This document shows positions 36,277 to 44,311 of a stretch of 64,000 nt of DNA, piece after piece. The notes under the pieces were generated by a model. The model saw only the letters and a program-made list of their open reading frames with translations. It was not told the origin of the DNA and did not search any database. The position numbers and the translations under genes were made by a program. This DNA comes from Bacteroidota bacterium (GTDB lineage: Bacteria; Bacteroidota; Bacteroidia; Chitinophagales; LD1): the NCBI GenBank assembly GCA_016715625.1, contig JADJZU010000009.1, forward strand, positions 1 through 64,000, in the 5' to 3' direction. How positions within the stretch are numbered: position 1 is the first letter of the stretch; each line of letters starts with the position of its first letter.

Positions 36277-37761
36277 ATGAATTACGAAGAAATAGAATCC
36301 CTGTGCGCAGAGGCAGGAAAACAAAACAAACAAAGTAATTATGCACAAGCAGAGTGCCTCTGTAAACTAGCGTTAGAAAAACTTGCCCACTTTTCGGTCC
36401 AAGATAGGGGACAACCCGAAGCGAAACTTCGGGCGGAAGATGGAGAAAAATTAATGCTAATAGCCAATTTGCGGGCTAGATTGTTGTCGGTACTTACAGA
36501 TTCTTTTTTTTGGCGAGGAATGAATGTGGAAGCCCTTCCACTGGCAGAAGAAGCCCTTCATCTATCTATAAAAGCAGAAAATAAAGAGCAGGAGGCGAAG
36601 TTGCTCAATTCTATCGGGCGCATCCATAAAAATCTATCTAACTATCCTCTCGCATTGGAATACTATAACAAAGCACTTGCTATAAACGAACAAATAGGGA
36701 ATAAAGCAGGAGTAGCAGCAGATACCGGCAATATCGGGCAGGTGCATATAAATCTTTCCGACTTTCCCCGTGCATTGGAATACCATACCAGATCACTTGC
36801 TATAAATGAAGAAATAGGAAATAAAGCGGGAGTAGCAGCTAATTCAGCAAATATCGGGATTGTTTATGGCAATCTCTCTGACCTCCCCCGGGCATTGGAA
36901 TACATGACCAAAGCACTCACGATAAATGAAGAAGTAGGGAATAAATTAGGAGTAGCAATGGCTACCGGAAACATAGGAAATGTATACAATGGCATCCCCG
37001 ACTATCCCCGCGCCTTGGAATTCTACTCTAAAGCACTCGCGATGGACGAAGATATCGGGCATAAAATAGGAGTAGCAAGGAATACCGGAAATATCGGAAA
37101 TGTGCACTATAGTCTCTCCAACTACCCACTTGCTTTGGAATACTTGACCAAAGCACTTGCATTAACTGAAGAGATTGGGAATAAAAATGGAGTAGCAAAC
37201 AACAATAGAGATATAGGAAGGCTTTATGGAAGCAAAGATTTTGAAGGATATAATGCAGATAAAGCTGAAGACTATTTGCTCAAAGCCATATACATGTATG
37301 CGGAAATAGGTGTAAAAAGTTTCGATGTCCATAAAATTCTGGCAGAGTTATACAAAAGCCTTGGGCGCTGGGAGGAGGCTCTGGCGCAATTCGAGCGATA
37401 CCACGAGCTGGAAAAAGAAGTGCTGAGTGAAGAGGCTAACAAACTTGCCCACCAAATAGAAACCAGAAGAAAAATAGAAGAAGCGGAAAGAGATGCACAG
37501 CTTAAACTTGCGCGCTTTCAGGGACAGGAAAAGATATTGCACAATATACTGCCCGCTAAAATTGCCGGGCGCATACTGGAAGGGGAGAAGCAAATAGCCG
37601 ACCACTGCGATAATGTGTCGGTCTTCTTTTCCGACATTGTAGGGTTCACCAAACTTTCTGCGCAGGTTTCTCCTGCCCAGTTGGTGGAAATGCTCAACCA
37701 ACTTTTTACTGAATTTGACCGCGTAGCCCGCAAGTATGGTTTAGAGAAGATTAAACCATAG
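36277..37761 (+). CDS. TPR class III cyclase, N-terminal part (frameshifted)
   Basis: First 494 codons of a paralogue of the upstream cyclase. TPRs fill residues 1-360, five of them encoded by exact 120-bp units; linker LHNILPAKIAGRILEGE near 420; catalytic start FFSDIVGFTKL. The frame stops at GLEKIKP because one A is missing in the run at 37753-37755: adding it restores IKTIGDAYMAVAG, identical in phase to the sister gene, and continues into 37773-38147. Corrected length about 623 residues against 617 for the neighbour. Sequencing error and recent inactivation are both possible. Confidence 0.85.
   Translation: MNYEEIESLCAEAGKQNKQSNYAQAECLCKLALEKLAHFSVQDRGQPEAKLRAEDGEKLMLIANLRARLLSVLTDSFFWRGMNVEALPLAEEALHLSIKAENKEQEAKLLNSIGRIHKNLSNYPLALEYYNKALAINEQIGNKAGVAADTGNIGQVHINLSDFPRALEYHTRSLAINEEIGNKAGVAANSANIGIVYGNLSDLPRALEYMTKALTINEEVGNKLGVAMATGNIGNVYNGIPDYPRALEFYSKALAMDEDIGHKIGVARNTGNIGNVHYSLSNYPLALEYLTKALALTEEIGNKNGVANNNRDIGRLYGSKDFEGYNADKAEDYLLKAIYMYAEIGVKSFDVHKILAELYKSLGRWEEALAQFERYHELEKEVLSEEANKLAHQIETRRKIEEAERDAQLKLARFQGQEKILHNILPAKIAGRILEGEKQIADHCDNVSVFFSDIVGFTKLSAQVSPAQLVEMLNQLFTEFDRVARKYGLEKIKP
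36601..37200 (+). repeat. Five tandem 120-bp TPR-coding repeats
   Basis: The same landmark (gcattggaa or gc-t-tggaa) ends at 36660, 36780, 36900, 37020 and 37140, exactly 120 bp apart, encoding 40-residue TPRs (ALEY...KALAINEEIGNKxGVAxxTGNIG). The strict period suggests recent internal duplication and scope for copy-number change. Confidence 0.85.
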
Positions 37762-37772
37762 GCGATGCTTAC

Positions 37773-38147
37773 ATGGCGGTAGCCGGTGTGCCCGAGCCTA
37801 TGCAAAACCATACTGAAAACACCGCCCGCTTTGCCTTAGAAGTAATGGAAGTAATGAAAGCCTACCGCGAAAGAACCGGCAGTAGTTTGGAAATTAGAGT
37901 AGGGCTGCACACCGGAAGTGCCGTAGCGGGGGTAATTGGCGAAAACAAATATGCCTACGACCTTTGGGGTGATGCTGTAAACACGGCCAGCCGCATGGAA
38001 AGCCAGGGTGAGCCGGGAAAAATTCAGGTGAGCGATGACTTTATAAAAGCACTGGCCTGTTCAGCATTTAGTTTTGAAGAACGCGGGGAGGTGGAAGTGA
38101 AGGGGAAGGGAAGGATGAAGACGTATTTTTTGAATAACGCAATATGA
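37773..38147 (+). CDS. TPR class III cyclase, C-terminal part (frameshifted)
   Basis: 124 codons continuing the catalytic domain of the preceding frame after a one-base deletion. It carries the substrate/catalytic segment IRVGLHTGSAVAGVIG, YDLWGDAVNTASRMES and the C-terminal EERGEVEVKGKGRMKTYF shared with the upstream cyclase. The open frame begins at about 37756; the ATG at 37773 is only the first Met and unlikely to start a protein by itself, as the metal-binding aspartates are in the other part. Confidence 0.8.
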   Translation: MAVAGVPEPMQNHTENTARFALEVMEVMKAYRERTGSSLEIRVGLHTGSAVAGVIGENKYAYDLWGDAVNTASRMESQGEPGKIQVSDDFIKALACSAFSFEERGEVEVKGKGRMKTYFLNNAI

Positions 38148-38294
38148 CAACTACTGAACTTTAACAGACAAAAGTGCCTTACTTGTGCCAATGAAAAATA
38201 GCATCACGCTCGTCTTATCAAAGAATTTGTAATCTGGTAGTTACTGCTAAAACCAACCTTCCTTAACAAAAGAGTTACAAATACACAAAACTAA
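38148..38294. other. Short intergenic gap
   Basis: AT-rich spacer of 147 bp between the broken cyclase and the porin pseudogene; I see no gene, hairpin or promoter in it. Confidence 0.5.
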
Positions 38295-39441
38295 TTACTG
38301 AAACACATGTGCAAAGGAATAGCTGAACGAAACTGCTAGGCTCGGACTTAGCGTGGTGTAGGTGCCGGTGTTTTTTTCAAAAGCAGCCCCTGAAATACTT
38401 TGCAGTAGTTTTCCTTCTACCCTAAGCAAAATGCCGTGGTAAGGCATGGCATCAATATTAAGCGAGTAGCCTAGGGTTTGAAAACCACGGGGCAAAACAG
38501 AGGTAATAATGGCCCCGCCTTTATCGCTGTAGTATTCGCACCGTGCCGCAAGGGCCAGTTGCGTTAGCGGCTGGTAACGCGCTATTAAAACAGGCGAGTA
38601 CCAAAGGTGGTATTGCCTGCTGTTTGTCTGTTTTTGTTCGGCACCTACATCAAAGCCTATGGTGGCTTCCAGTTTTTGAACAGGCGAGTAAACAAGGTAG
38701 ATGTTGTGGAAGTAGCGCATCTTTCTCTCCGCATCTGGTTTGTCGGTGCCCATAAGGGCCGATGAGTTAATCAGCCATTTGCTGTTGGGCTTGCCTTGAA
38801 TTTGCCAGCCGAATGAAGGTAATGTGTTTCCCTTTATCCATTGTATACGCTGCCAGCCGTTAAGCAGCAGCACGCTTGCCAGCAGCTTTCCATTGCTGGA
38901 AGTGTAAGTGAGCCTTGCACCTGTTTCAAAGTAAGGCGAGTTGTCGGCCAGTATGCTGCGTGTAAGTGTGCGGCAATCTTTACCAATAGCGCTTTCGAAA
39001 CCAATGTGCGAAGGCAGAATTCCTATATCTAACCAGAGCTGTTTTTTTGAGCAGGTTAAGCCAGAAAGTTGGCTTGAAAATGTTTCGAAGATACACTGGT
39101 TCGTTGGCCATTGGCTACACTGTAGGTTCCTCCCATTACTGCGTTAGCTCGAAAGCGCTGTAGAATTGTAGTTCAGTTTACCATTGCAAGATTGATATTT
39201 GGGATGTTGTTTCGGTGAAACTATAATGAAACTCTTGTAAACCTTCAGGACGGTTAAAATCATATTGGTAGTAAGCTTCTATATAAGCACTCAGTTCCAA
39301 GTTTCCATTCCATTCTTTTTACTCTTGAGCTATCTTTTTTACCGTATAGATTACCGTGGATGAACATAACTCCACAATAAATATTAGGAAAGCAAACTTA
39401 AAGACTTTTTCAATTCCATAGAAGAGGTTTTCAAATATCAT
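38295..39441 (-). pseudogene. OmpL-like beta-barrel porin (BBP2-type), degenerate
   Basis: Remnant of an outer-membrane porin on the minus strand, readable only by switching frames. From the ATG at 39441 a signal-like stretch ends at a stop; then KEWNGNLELSAYIEAYYQY and FNRPEGLQEFHYSFTETTSQ (about 39325-39190); then in another frame RFRANAVMGGTY preceded by a TGA where the family has Trp; then WLDIGILPSHIGFESAIG, ending in an intact 192-codon tail to 38295 (LLLNGWQRIQW, final aromatic SYSFAHVFQ). At least three frame changes and a nonsense codon make this a real pseudogene rather than one sequencing slip. Family assignment rests on remembered BBP2 motifs. Confidence 0.75.
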
Positions 39442-39470
39442 TTTCTATCTTCCAAAAAAAATAGTTTAGT

Positions 39471-39679
39471 ATGAAAGAATTAACCAAACATTACACCAAC
39501 GGAGAAGTAACCATTGTATGGCAGAACAAACTTGCAGCCACTCAGCCAATTGTGTTCGTGGCTTGCCTCAGGTGTTTAATTCAAAAGAAAACCCATGGAT
39601 AAAACCAGAGAATGCTACTACTGAAAAACTAATTGAGCAGGTAAAGAAATGCCCCAGCGGTGCGCTCAGTTTTTTATGA
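39471..39679 (+). pseudogene. Divergent 4Fe-4S mono-cluster protein (Fer4_19), frameshifted
   Basis: Starts MKELTKHYTNGEVTIVW, then one base is missing near 39531-39534 (CTTGC for CTTTGC). Restoring a T gives KLCSHSANCVRGLPQVF, ENPWIKPENATTEKLIEQV and KKCPSGALSF, with the family's spaced cysteines, and a 69-residue protein ending at 39677-39679. Such short proteins bind a 4Fe-4S cluster and often accompany acetyltransferases; here the neighbour is the porin remnant. A single indel, so sequencing error is a live alternative. Confidence 0.78.
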
Positions 39680-39690
39680 ATTCGGACAAA

Positions 39691-39724
39691 AAAGAAAGCA
39701 GCTCCGGTTAGAGCTGCTTTCTTT
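39691..39724. terminator. Bidirectional rho-independent terminator
   Basis: Fourteen-bp perfect stem (AAAGAAAGCAGCTC / GAGCTGCTTTCTTT, loop CGGTTA) flanked by A- and T-runs. It ends gltA on the minus strand and the 4Fe-4S gene on the plus strand. Confidence 0.9.
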
Positions 39725-39740
39725 TTTTTGCTCCACAGTT

Positions 39741-41027
39741 TTACTTTCTGTTTTTTAAATCTATATAAGGGCGAAGGGTAGCTCCGTTGTAAATCTGGCG
39801 TGGACGGCCAATATCTTCTTTTCGTTCGCGCATTTCTTTCCATTGAGATATCCATCCGGGCATTCTGCCCAATGCAAATAACACAGTAAACATCGGTGTA
39901 GGGAATCCAAGCGCTTTATAAATAATGCCGGAGTAGAAGTCTACGTTAGGGTAAAGTTTTCTTTCTACAAAGTATGGGTCGTTTAAAGCAGCCTCTTCCA
40001 ATTCCTTAGCGATGTCAAGTAACGGGTCATTTACTTTTAGTTTTTTCAAAACATTGTCGCAAGCCACTTTTATGATTTTGGCTCTTGGGTCAAAGTTTTT
40101 GTAAACGCGGTGTCCAAAGCCATACAGCAAGCGCTTTTTATCTTTTGCTTCGGCTACTACCTTTTTTACATCTCCTTTGTCTACGGTTTGTATATGTTCC
40201 AACATTTCTAACACTTCTTGGTTGGCACCACCATGGCGAGGCCCCCACAGCGCAGCAACGCCCGCGCTGATGGATGCATACAAGTTAGCATGGGAGGATC
40301 CAACAATTCTAACGGTCGAAGCCGAGCAGTTTTGCTCGTGGTCGGCATGTAGAATTAATAGCTTGTTCATAGCGTCCACCACAACTGGGTCTGCCATATA
40401 TTCCTGCGTTACATCACCAAAAGTCATGTATAGGAAATTGGTAACGTAATCGTATTTGTTTTGTGGATACAACACCGGATGCCCTTTGCCCTTTTTGTAA
40501 ATCATCGAGCAGATGGTAGGCATTTTGGCTAGCAGGCGGATAATAGTGGTGTTCACCTCATCCGGATGCACATTTGGATTCAGCGAGTCAGGATAAAAAG
40601 AAGATAAAGCCGACATGAGGGTCATTAATTGCCCCATAGGGTGACTGCGGGTAGGGAAAACTTCAAACACTTTAACCAGGTTTTCATGAACCAAGGTGTG
40701 GTTGGTTAGTTCGTGTTCAAAATTGGCCAACTGCTGAGCAGTAGGAAGTTCGCCATATAGCAATAAATAAGAAACTTCAGTGAATGAAGCCTTTTCAGCT
40801 AATTCTTCAATACTATAACCCCGATAGCGAAGTATGCCCAGTTCCCCATCCAAAAAGGTAACATTGGAGATGGTAGCACCTGTGTTTTTGTAGCCTTCAT
40901 CGTAGGTTACATAACCACTTTGGGCACGAAGTTTTGAAATATCAATTGCTTTTTCGTTTTCCGTTCCTGTAATAACCGGAAGTTCATAGTTTTTTCCATC
41001 TAGTATGATGGTCGCTTTTTCTGACAT
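39741..41027 (-). CDS. gltA: Citrate synthase (type II, hexameric class)
   Basis: Condenses acetyl-CoA and oxaloacetate, entry to the TCA cycle. 428 residues, the normal length of the NADH-sensitive bacterial class. Catalytic triad is visible: His in LWGPRHGGAN near 265, His in GFGHRVYKNFDPRA near 305, and Asp in YPNVDFYSGIIYKALG near 362. N-terminal beta domain MSEKATIILDGKNYELPVI is present. Monocistronic with a strong terminator; a TACTTTTG -7 element precedes it by 26 bp. Confidence 0.97.
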   Translation of the reverse strand: MSEKATIILDGKNYELPVITGTENEKAIDISKLRAQSGYVTYDEGYKNTGATISNVTFLDGELGILRYRGYSIEELAEKASFTEVSYLLLYGELPTAQQLANFEHELTNHTLVHENLVKVFEVFPTRSHPMGQLMTLMSALSSFYPDSLNPNVHPDEVNTTIIRLLAKMPTICSMIYKKGKGHPVLYPQNKYDYVTNFLYMTFGDVTQEYMADPVVVDAMNKLLILHADHEQNCSASTVRIVGSSHANLYASISAGVAALWGPRHGGANQEVLEMLEHIQTVDKGDVKKVVAEAKDKKRLLYGFGHRVYKNFDPRAKIIKVACDNVLKKLKVNDPLLDIAKELEEAALNDPYFVERKLYPNVDFYSGIIYKALGFPTPMFTVLFALGRMPGWISQWKEMRERKEDIGRPRQIYNGATLRPYIDLKNRK

Positions 41028-41053
41028 AAGTTGTATGGTTTTTACGGCCGCGT

Positions 41054-41061
41054 CAAAAGTA
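41054..41061 (-). promoter_or_regulatory. Predicted gltA -7 element
   Basis: Minus-strand TACTTTTG, an exact TAnnTTTG, 26 bp before the gltA ATG. No TTG at the preferred 19-nt distance is evident, so the -33 element is unassigned. Confidence 0.5.
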
Positions 41062-41140
41062 AAAAAGGGTTTGACGTTTTATGAATGATTACTGTCAATA
41101 GATTCAAGAATCTTTGCACTATAAAACAACTCCGATTGCC

Positions 41141-41797
41141 CTAAAGTTGTTCGAGCACAGTTACTTCCAGATTTCTCAGATTTTCCTGTTTGGCCGATTT
41201 TAGTTTTTGCTGCATCCAGGTATAAATTGTATCGGTGGATGCCAGTTCAATGACGGTTTTATTGCCTCGTAGGCGGATGGCGGCATTCCTCACTTCCTTA
41301 CTGTGAATCTGATACATTTCTTTCTGCAATAGGTATTCATCCCCCTGCCCAAATTCAATTTTTTTAGTTCTTACAAAACCGAGGGCAGAGTTATAGTTAT
41401 GGGCAGCCTGGTTGGTGCCTTTTACTTTTGCATAAACGAGCTGGATGTTGAAGATTAAAAAGAAAATATCCAGTAGGGCCAGTGATGCCATCACTGGCAC
41501 ATCAGTGCCCCAATATTTTTCCTCAAATATGAAAATACCGGAGTATGCTGTTTTCTCCTCCCAATCAATGGATGAAATATTAATGAGTCCAACGGGATTG
41601 TTTTTGAAATGAATGACAAAGAAAAAGTTTTGTTCATTATTGATGCCGGCAAACCATTCTTGCTGCATCTCCTTGGTAATTTCCCCTTTATAAAACATAA
41701 ACCGGGAAATTTTTTGGTCGTTTCGCCACTGGCGCACCATTTCCAGATGAATACTTTCCAACCTTTGCAGTGTAATGCCGTATCTTGTGATTTTCAT
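41141..41797 (-). CDS. GNAT family N-acetyltransferase
   Basis: 218 residues; RimJ/PseH-like GNAT. Acetyl-CoA site near residues 95-110 (EEKYWGTDVPVMASLALLD) and the family pair AAHNYNSALGFVRT near 131-144. The C-terminal ~60 residues (KEVRNAAIRLRGNKTVIEL, coiled-coil-like) extend beyond the fold and are unusual. Encoded 17 bp after a dolichyl-phosphate-mannose-synthase-like GT2, so acetylation of an amino sugar is the likeliest role. No PseB/PseC homologues lie within the window, so pseudaminic acid synthesis is not claimed. Confidence 0.8.
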   Translation of the reverse strand: MKITRYGITLQRLESIHLEMVRQWRNDQKISRFMFYKGEITKEMQQEWFAGINNEQNFFFVIHFKNNPVGLINISSIDWEEKTAYSGIFIFEEKYWGTDVPVMASLALLDIFFLIFNIQLVYAKVKGTNQAAHNYNSALGFVRTKKIEFGQGDEYLLQKEMYQIHSKEVRNAAIRLRGNKTVIELASTDTIYTWMQQKLKSAKQENLRNLEVTVLEQL

Positions 41798-41814
41798 TTT
41801 TATCAGAAGCTACG

Positions 41815-42744
41815 TTACTTCAATATTTCCTGAATCTGGTAGGCCGGCTTTCGGTGTTGCAAGGCAAATAATCGGTTTAGATATTCTCCGATGATTCCCA
41901 GCGAAAACAGAATGAGTCCGGTACTCATAAAAATAGAAACGATAAGTGCTGTGAAACCGAGAGGTGCATCCATGACCACTTTCATGTAAATGAAATAAAT
42001 GACAAAAGCCAGGCATACCCAAAACGATAAAAGACCAAACCACGTCATAAAACGAAGTGGAATGGTTGTGTAAGAGAAAATGAGATTCATGGATAGCAAA
42101 ACCAACTTGGTAATGCTATAACCCGATTGCCCGTCTTTTCTTGATTCGTGTCTCACATCCTGCCATTCGATTTTGGTCGTGTGCCACGATAAAATTTCAT
42201 CAATAAATGTAAAGGAGTGATTGTAGTCTTTAATCTTTTCAATCACGGAGTGGTGAACAATTTTAAAACTGGAGCCTTGCCCTACCGTATTCCCGAATTT
42301 GTGGAATATAAATCCGACAAAATTGCTTCCGAATTTCCTTACGGCTGAATGCTGCCTTTCATCCCGGTAGGCACCATACACCAAATCAGCCTGGGTAGTT
42401 TTTGCCTTTTGAACGAGTAACTCAATATCCTCGGGCAGAAACTGAAGGTCATCATCTAGCGTAACCACATATTCTCCGCAGGCATATTGAAATCCGCACA
42501 AGATGGCTTTGTGCTGTCCGAAGTTTTTTCGAAGATGAATGCCAATCAGGTTCTCAGGGTAATGCTGCTTTAAATCTATGATTTTGTTCCAACTTCCATC
42601 GCTGCTGTAATCATTGATTAGTATCATTTCGTAGGAAGCATTCAGTTTCTTAAACACTTTTGCGATTCGGGCACACAATTCCTCCAGGGTTTTTTCGCTG
42701 TTGTACACCGGCACTACTACTGAAAATTCTATGTTGTCGTTCAT
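41815..42744 (-). CDS. Family 2 glycosyltransferase with C-terminal membrane helices (GtrB/ArnC-like)
   Basis: 309 residues from MNDNIEFSVVVPVYNSEKT (ATG 42744); the longer frame to 42798 overlaps the KAS III gene. GT-A fold at 1-225 with the DXD-like DDDLQFLPED near 92-101 and QGSSFKIVHHSV near 165; two membrane helices at about 230-290. Transfers a sugar to undecaprenyl phosphate, as GtrB/DPM1 relatives do. Two bp after the KAS III gene and 17 bp before GNAT: a three-gene transcript. Confidence 0.9.
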   Translation of the reverse strand: MNDNIEFSVVVPVYNSEKTLEELCARIAKVFKKLNASYEMILINDYSSDGSWNKIIDLKQHYPENLIGIHLRKNFGQHKAILCGFQYACGEYVVTLDDDLQFLPEDIELLVQKAKTTQADLVYGAYRDERQHSAVRKFGSNFVGFIFHKFGNTVGQGSSFKIVHHSVIEKIKDYNHSFTFIDEILSWHTTKIEWQDVRHESRKDGQSGYSITKLVLLSMNLIFSYTTIPLRFMTWFGLLSFWVCLAFVIYFIYMKVVMDAPLGFTALIVSIFMSTGLILFSLGIIGEYLNRLFALQHRKPAYQIQEILK

Positions 42745-42746
42745 GC

Positions 42747-43277
42747 TTAAATCTCTACAAGTTCGGGACAGCAAATGGGAGGGATCGTCACCATACAACT
42801 GCCCCAGGATAGTCCTACACCGAACCCCGAAAGAAGTAAATTCATTGGTTGTGAAGAAATTTTTTCGCGAAGCCGGGCGACCAAAGTAAGCGGAATAGAG
42901 GCTGAACTTGTGTTGCCAAAATCAAAAAGGCTATAAGGCACTTTAGCCTGTTCGGCTTTTAGTTTTTTACGTACACTCTCGAGCATCAACAGATTCGCCT
43001 GGTGAAAAACATAGGCGTCCACCGATTCTTTGTCGATAGAATAATGGTTTAGGAGTTGATGAATATTTGGGGCAACCTCCCGCAGCGCGAAGTTGAAAAT
43101 TTTTAAGCCATCCAGTTTCATATCCAGATTGGAGCGCAGGATGCCTTTACCGAATTCGCGTTGCACAAACGAACTGTCCCGGGTTTTATTTCTAAATCCT
43201 CCATCCTCTACCATAATGCTGTCATGCTCTGCCCCATCTGTTTGAAGATTAAAAGTGCATCTGGCTGCCCGCAGAAA
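42747..43277 (-). CDS. Beta-ketoacyl-ACP synthase III-like, C-terminal part (frameshifted)
   Basis: Continuation of the synthase frame interrupted near 43255-43277. Carries the family His and Asn of the Cys-His-Asn triad: AYVFHQANLLML and FDFGNTSSASIPL, then LSGFGVGLSWGS near the C-terminus. The open frame extends up to 43367, but the part above 43277 is out of phase with the homologous N-terminal piece. Whole gene 42747-43800 would give about 350 residues, as expected for KAS III. Confidence 0.82.
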   Translation of the reverse strand, partial: FLRAARCTFNLQTDGAEHDSIMVEDGGFRNKTRDSSFVQREFGKGILRSNLDMKLDGLKIFNFALREVAPNIHQLLNHYSIDKESVDAYVFHQANLLMLESVRKKLKAEQAKVPYSLFDFGNTSSASIPLTLVARLREKISSQPMNLLLSGFGVGLSWGSCMVTIPPICCPELVEI

Positions 43278-43800
43278 ATTGTAAAGCGGTGGCAGAGCCG
43301 GCATCGCTGAAAAGCGGGACAGTGCTTTGATCTTTAGAAGAAATAGTATGTGTAGATACATCGCCAACCAGCAAAAGGGCTTTGCCGCCTGTCATATTTT
43401 GTAAAATGCTGCTAATGATACTAAGCCCGTATACATAGCCGGAGCATCCCAGATTGACGTCAAAAACTAATGTGGATTTAGGTAACCCAAGTTTGTGCTG
43501 CAAGATAGAGGAGGTGTTGGGGATGATATAGTCGGGTGTTTGTGTAATAAAAACAAGGACATGTATATCCTGACGATTCCAAGCTAATTGATTTAGTAAT
43601 TTTTCGGCTGCTGCCAGACATAAATCGGAGGCTGTTACGTGGGCCGGTGCAATTCTTCGATAGCGTATACCAACGGTATCTACAAACATTTTTCGTTCGC
43701 TCTCTGATAGCAAATCACAATGCATGTTATCTACTGTCTGTTTGGGAACAGCAGCACTCAAACCGGCAATTTGAACATTTGGAATACTGAAAATAGCCAT
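43249..43800 (-). CDS. Beta-ketoacyl-ACP synthase III-like, N-terminal part (frameshifted)
   Basis: 183 codons from MAIFSIPNVQIAGLSAAVPK. Active-site Cys119 in DVNLGCSGYVYGL and the FITQTPDYIIPNTSSILQH segment identify the FabH/KAS III fold. The frame ends SAGSQMHF with a stop where the other frame goes on ARCTFNLQTDGAEHDSIM, so the break is an indel within about 25 bp. It is unlikely to be the housekeeping FabH because it heads a GT2-GNAT transcript; it may elongate or transfer an acyl unit onto a surface glycan. A TTG-N19-TATTTTG promoter-like string precedes the ATG. Confidence 0.82.
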   Translation of the reverse strand: MAIFSIPNVQIAGLSAAVPKQTVDNMHCDLLSESERKMFVDTVGIRYRRIAPAHVTASDLCLAAAEKLLNQLAWNRQDIHVLVFITQTPDYIIPNTSSILQHKLGLPKSTLVFDVNLGCSGYVYGLSIISSILQNMTGGKALLLVGDVSTHTISSKDQSTVPLFSDAGSATALQFSAGSQMHF

Positions 43801-43862
43801 GCTGTAAAAATCCCCGCAAAATAATTAATGTGCTGCGGAGCGCAAGTATTATCTCCATCACC

Positions 43863-43893
43863 AATAAAAAAGCCTCCTGAAAAGGAGGCTTTT
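43863..43893 (-). terminator. Rho-independent terminator after acyl-CoA synthetase
   Basis: Stem AAAAGCCTCCT / AGGAGGCTTTT with a 4-nt loop and T-run on the minus strand, a few bases after the synthetase stop. It also lies before the KAS III start, separating the two units. Confidence 0.87.
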
Positions 43894-43897
43894 ATTG

Positions 43898-44311
43898 TTA
43901 AGCATAAAGACGCTCAATGATGTCTTTGTATTTTTCCAACACTACCTTTCTTTTCACTTTCATGGTAGGGGTCAGTTCTCCTCCATCTATACTCCATTCA
44001 GTGGTCATGAGGTGGAACTTCTTAATGGTTTCCCAGTTGCCAAAATTTTTATTTTTCTCTTCTATGGCTGTTTGAAACAACTTTTTTACCTCATCGGTTT
44101 TGAGTAAATCTTCATTGTTTTTTCCTGTGAGTCCGTTTTTGAGCGCCCATTCGCTCAGGTTCAGCATGTTGGGCACTATCAGTGCAGTAACATAGTTGCG
44201 GTTTTCGCCCACTACCATAATTTGTTCTATATATGGTATCTCCTTCATCTTATTTTCAAGCTGCTGAGGCGCTATATACTTTCCTCCCGATGTTTTAAAC
44301 AGTTCCTTCAC
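43898..44311 (-). CDS. Long-chain acyl-CoA synthetase, C-terminal part (frameshifted)
   Basis: 137 codons of the mobile C-terminal domain: KELFKTSGGKYIAPQQLENK holds the A10 lysine region, followed by VVGENRNYVTALIVPN. One G is missing in the G-run at 44337-44341; with it, EYKGGKYIRITDRVKELFK joins the N-terminal frame. The GTG at 44311 is coincidental and not a likely start. Corrected protein about 596 residues. Confidence 0.84.
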   Translation of the reverse strand: MKELFKTSGGKYIAPQQLENKMKEIPYIEQIMVVGENRNYVTALIVPNMLNLSEWALKNGLTGKNNEDLLKTDEVKKLFQTAIEEKNKNFGNWETIKKFHLMTTEWSIDGGELTPTMKVKRKVVLEKYKDIIERLYA

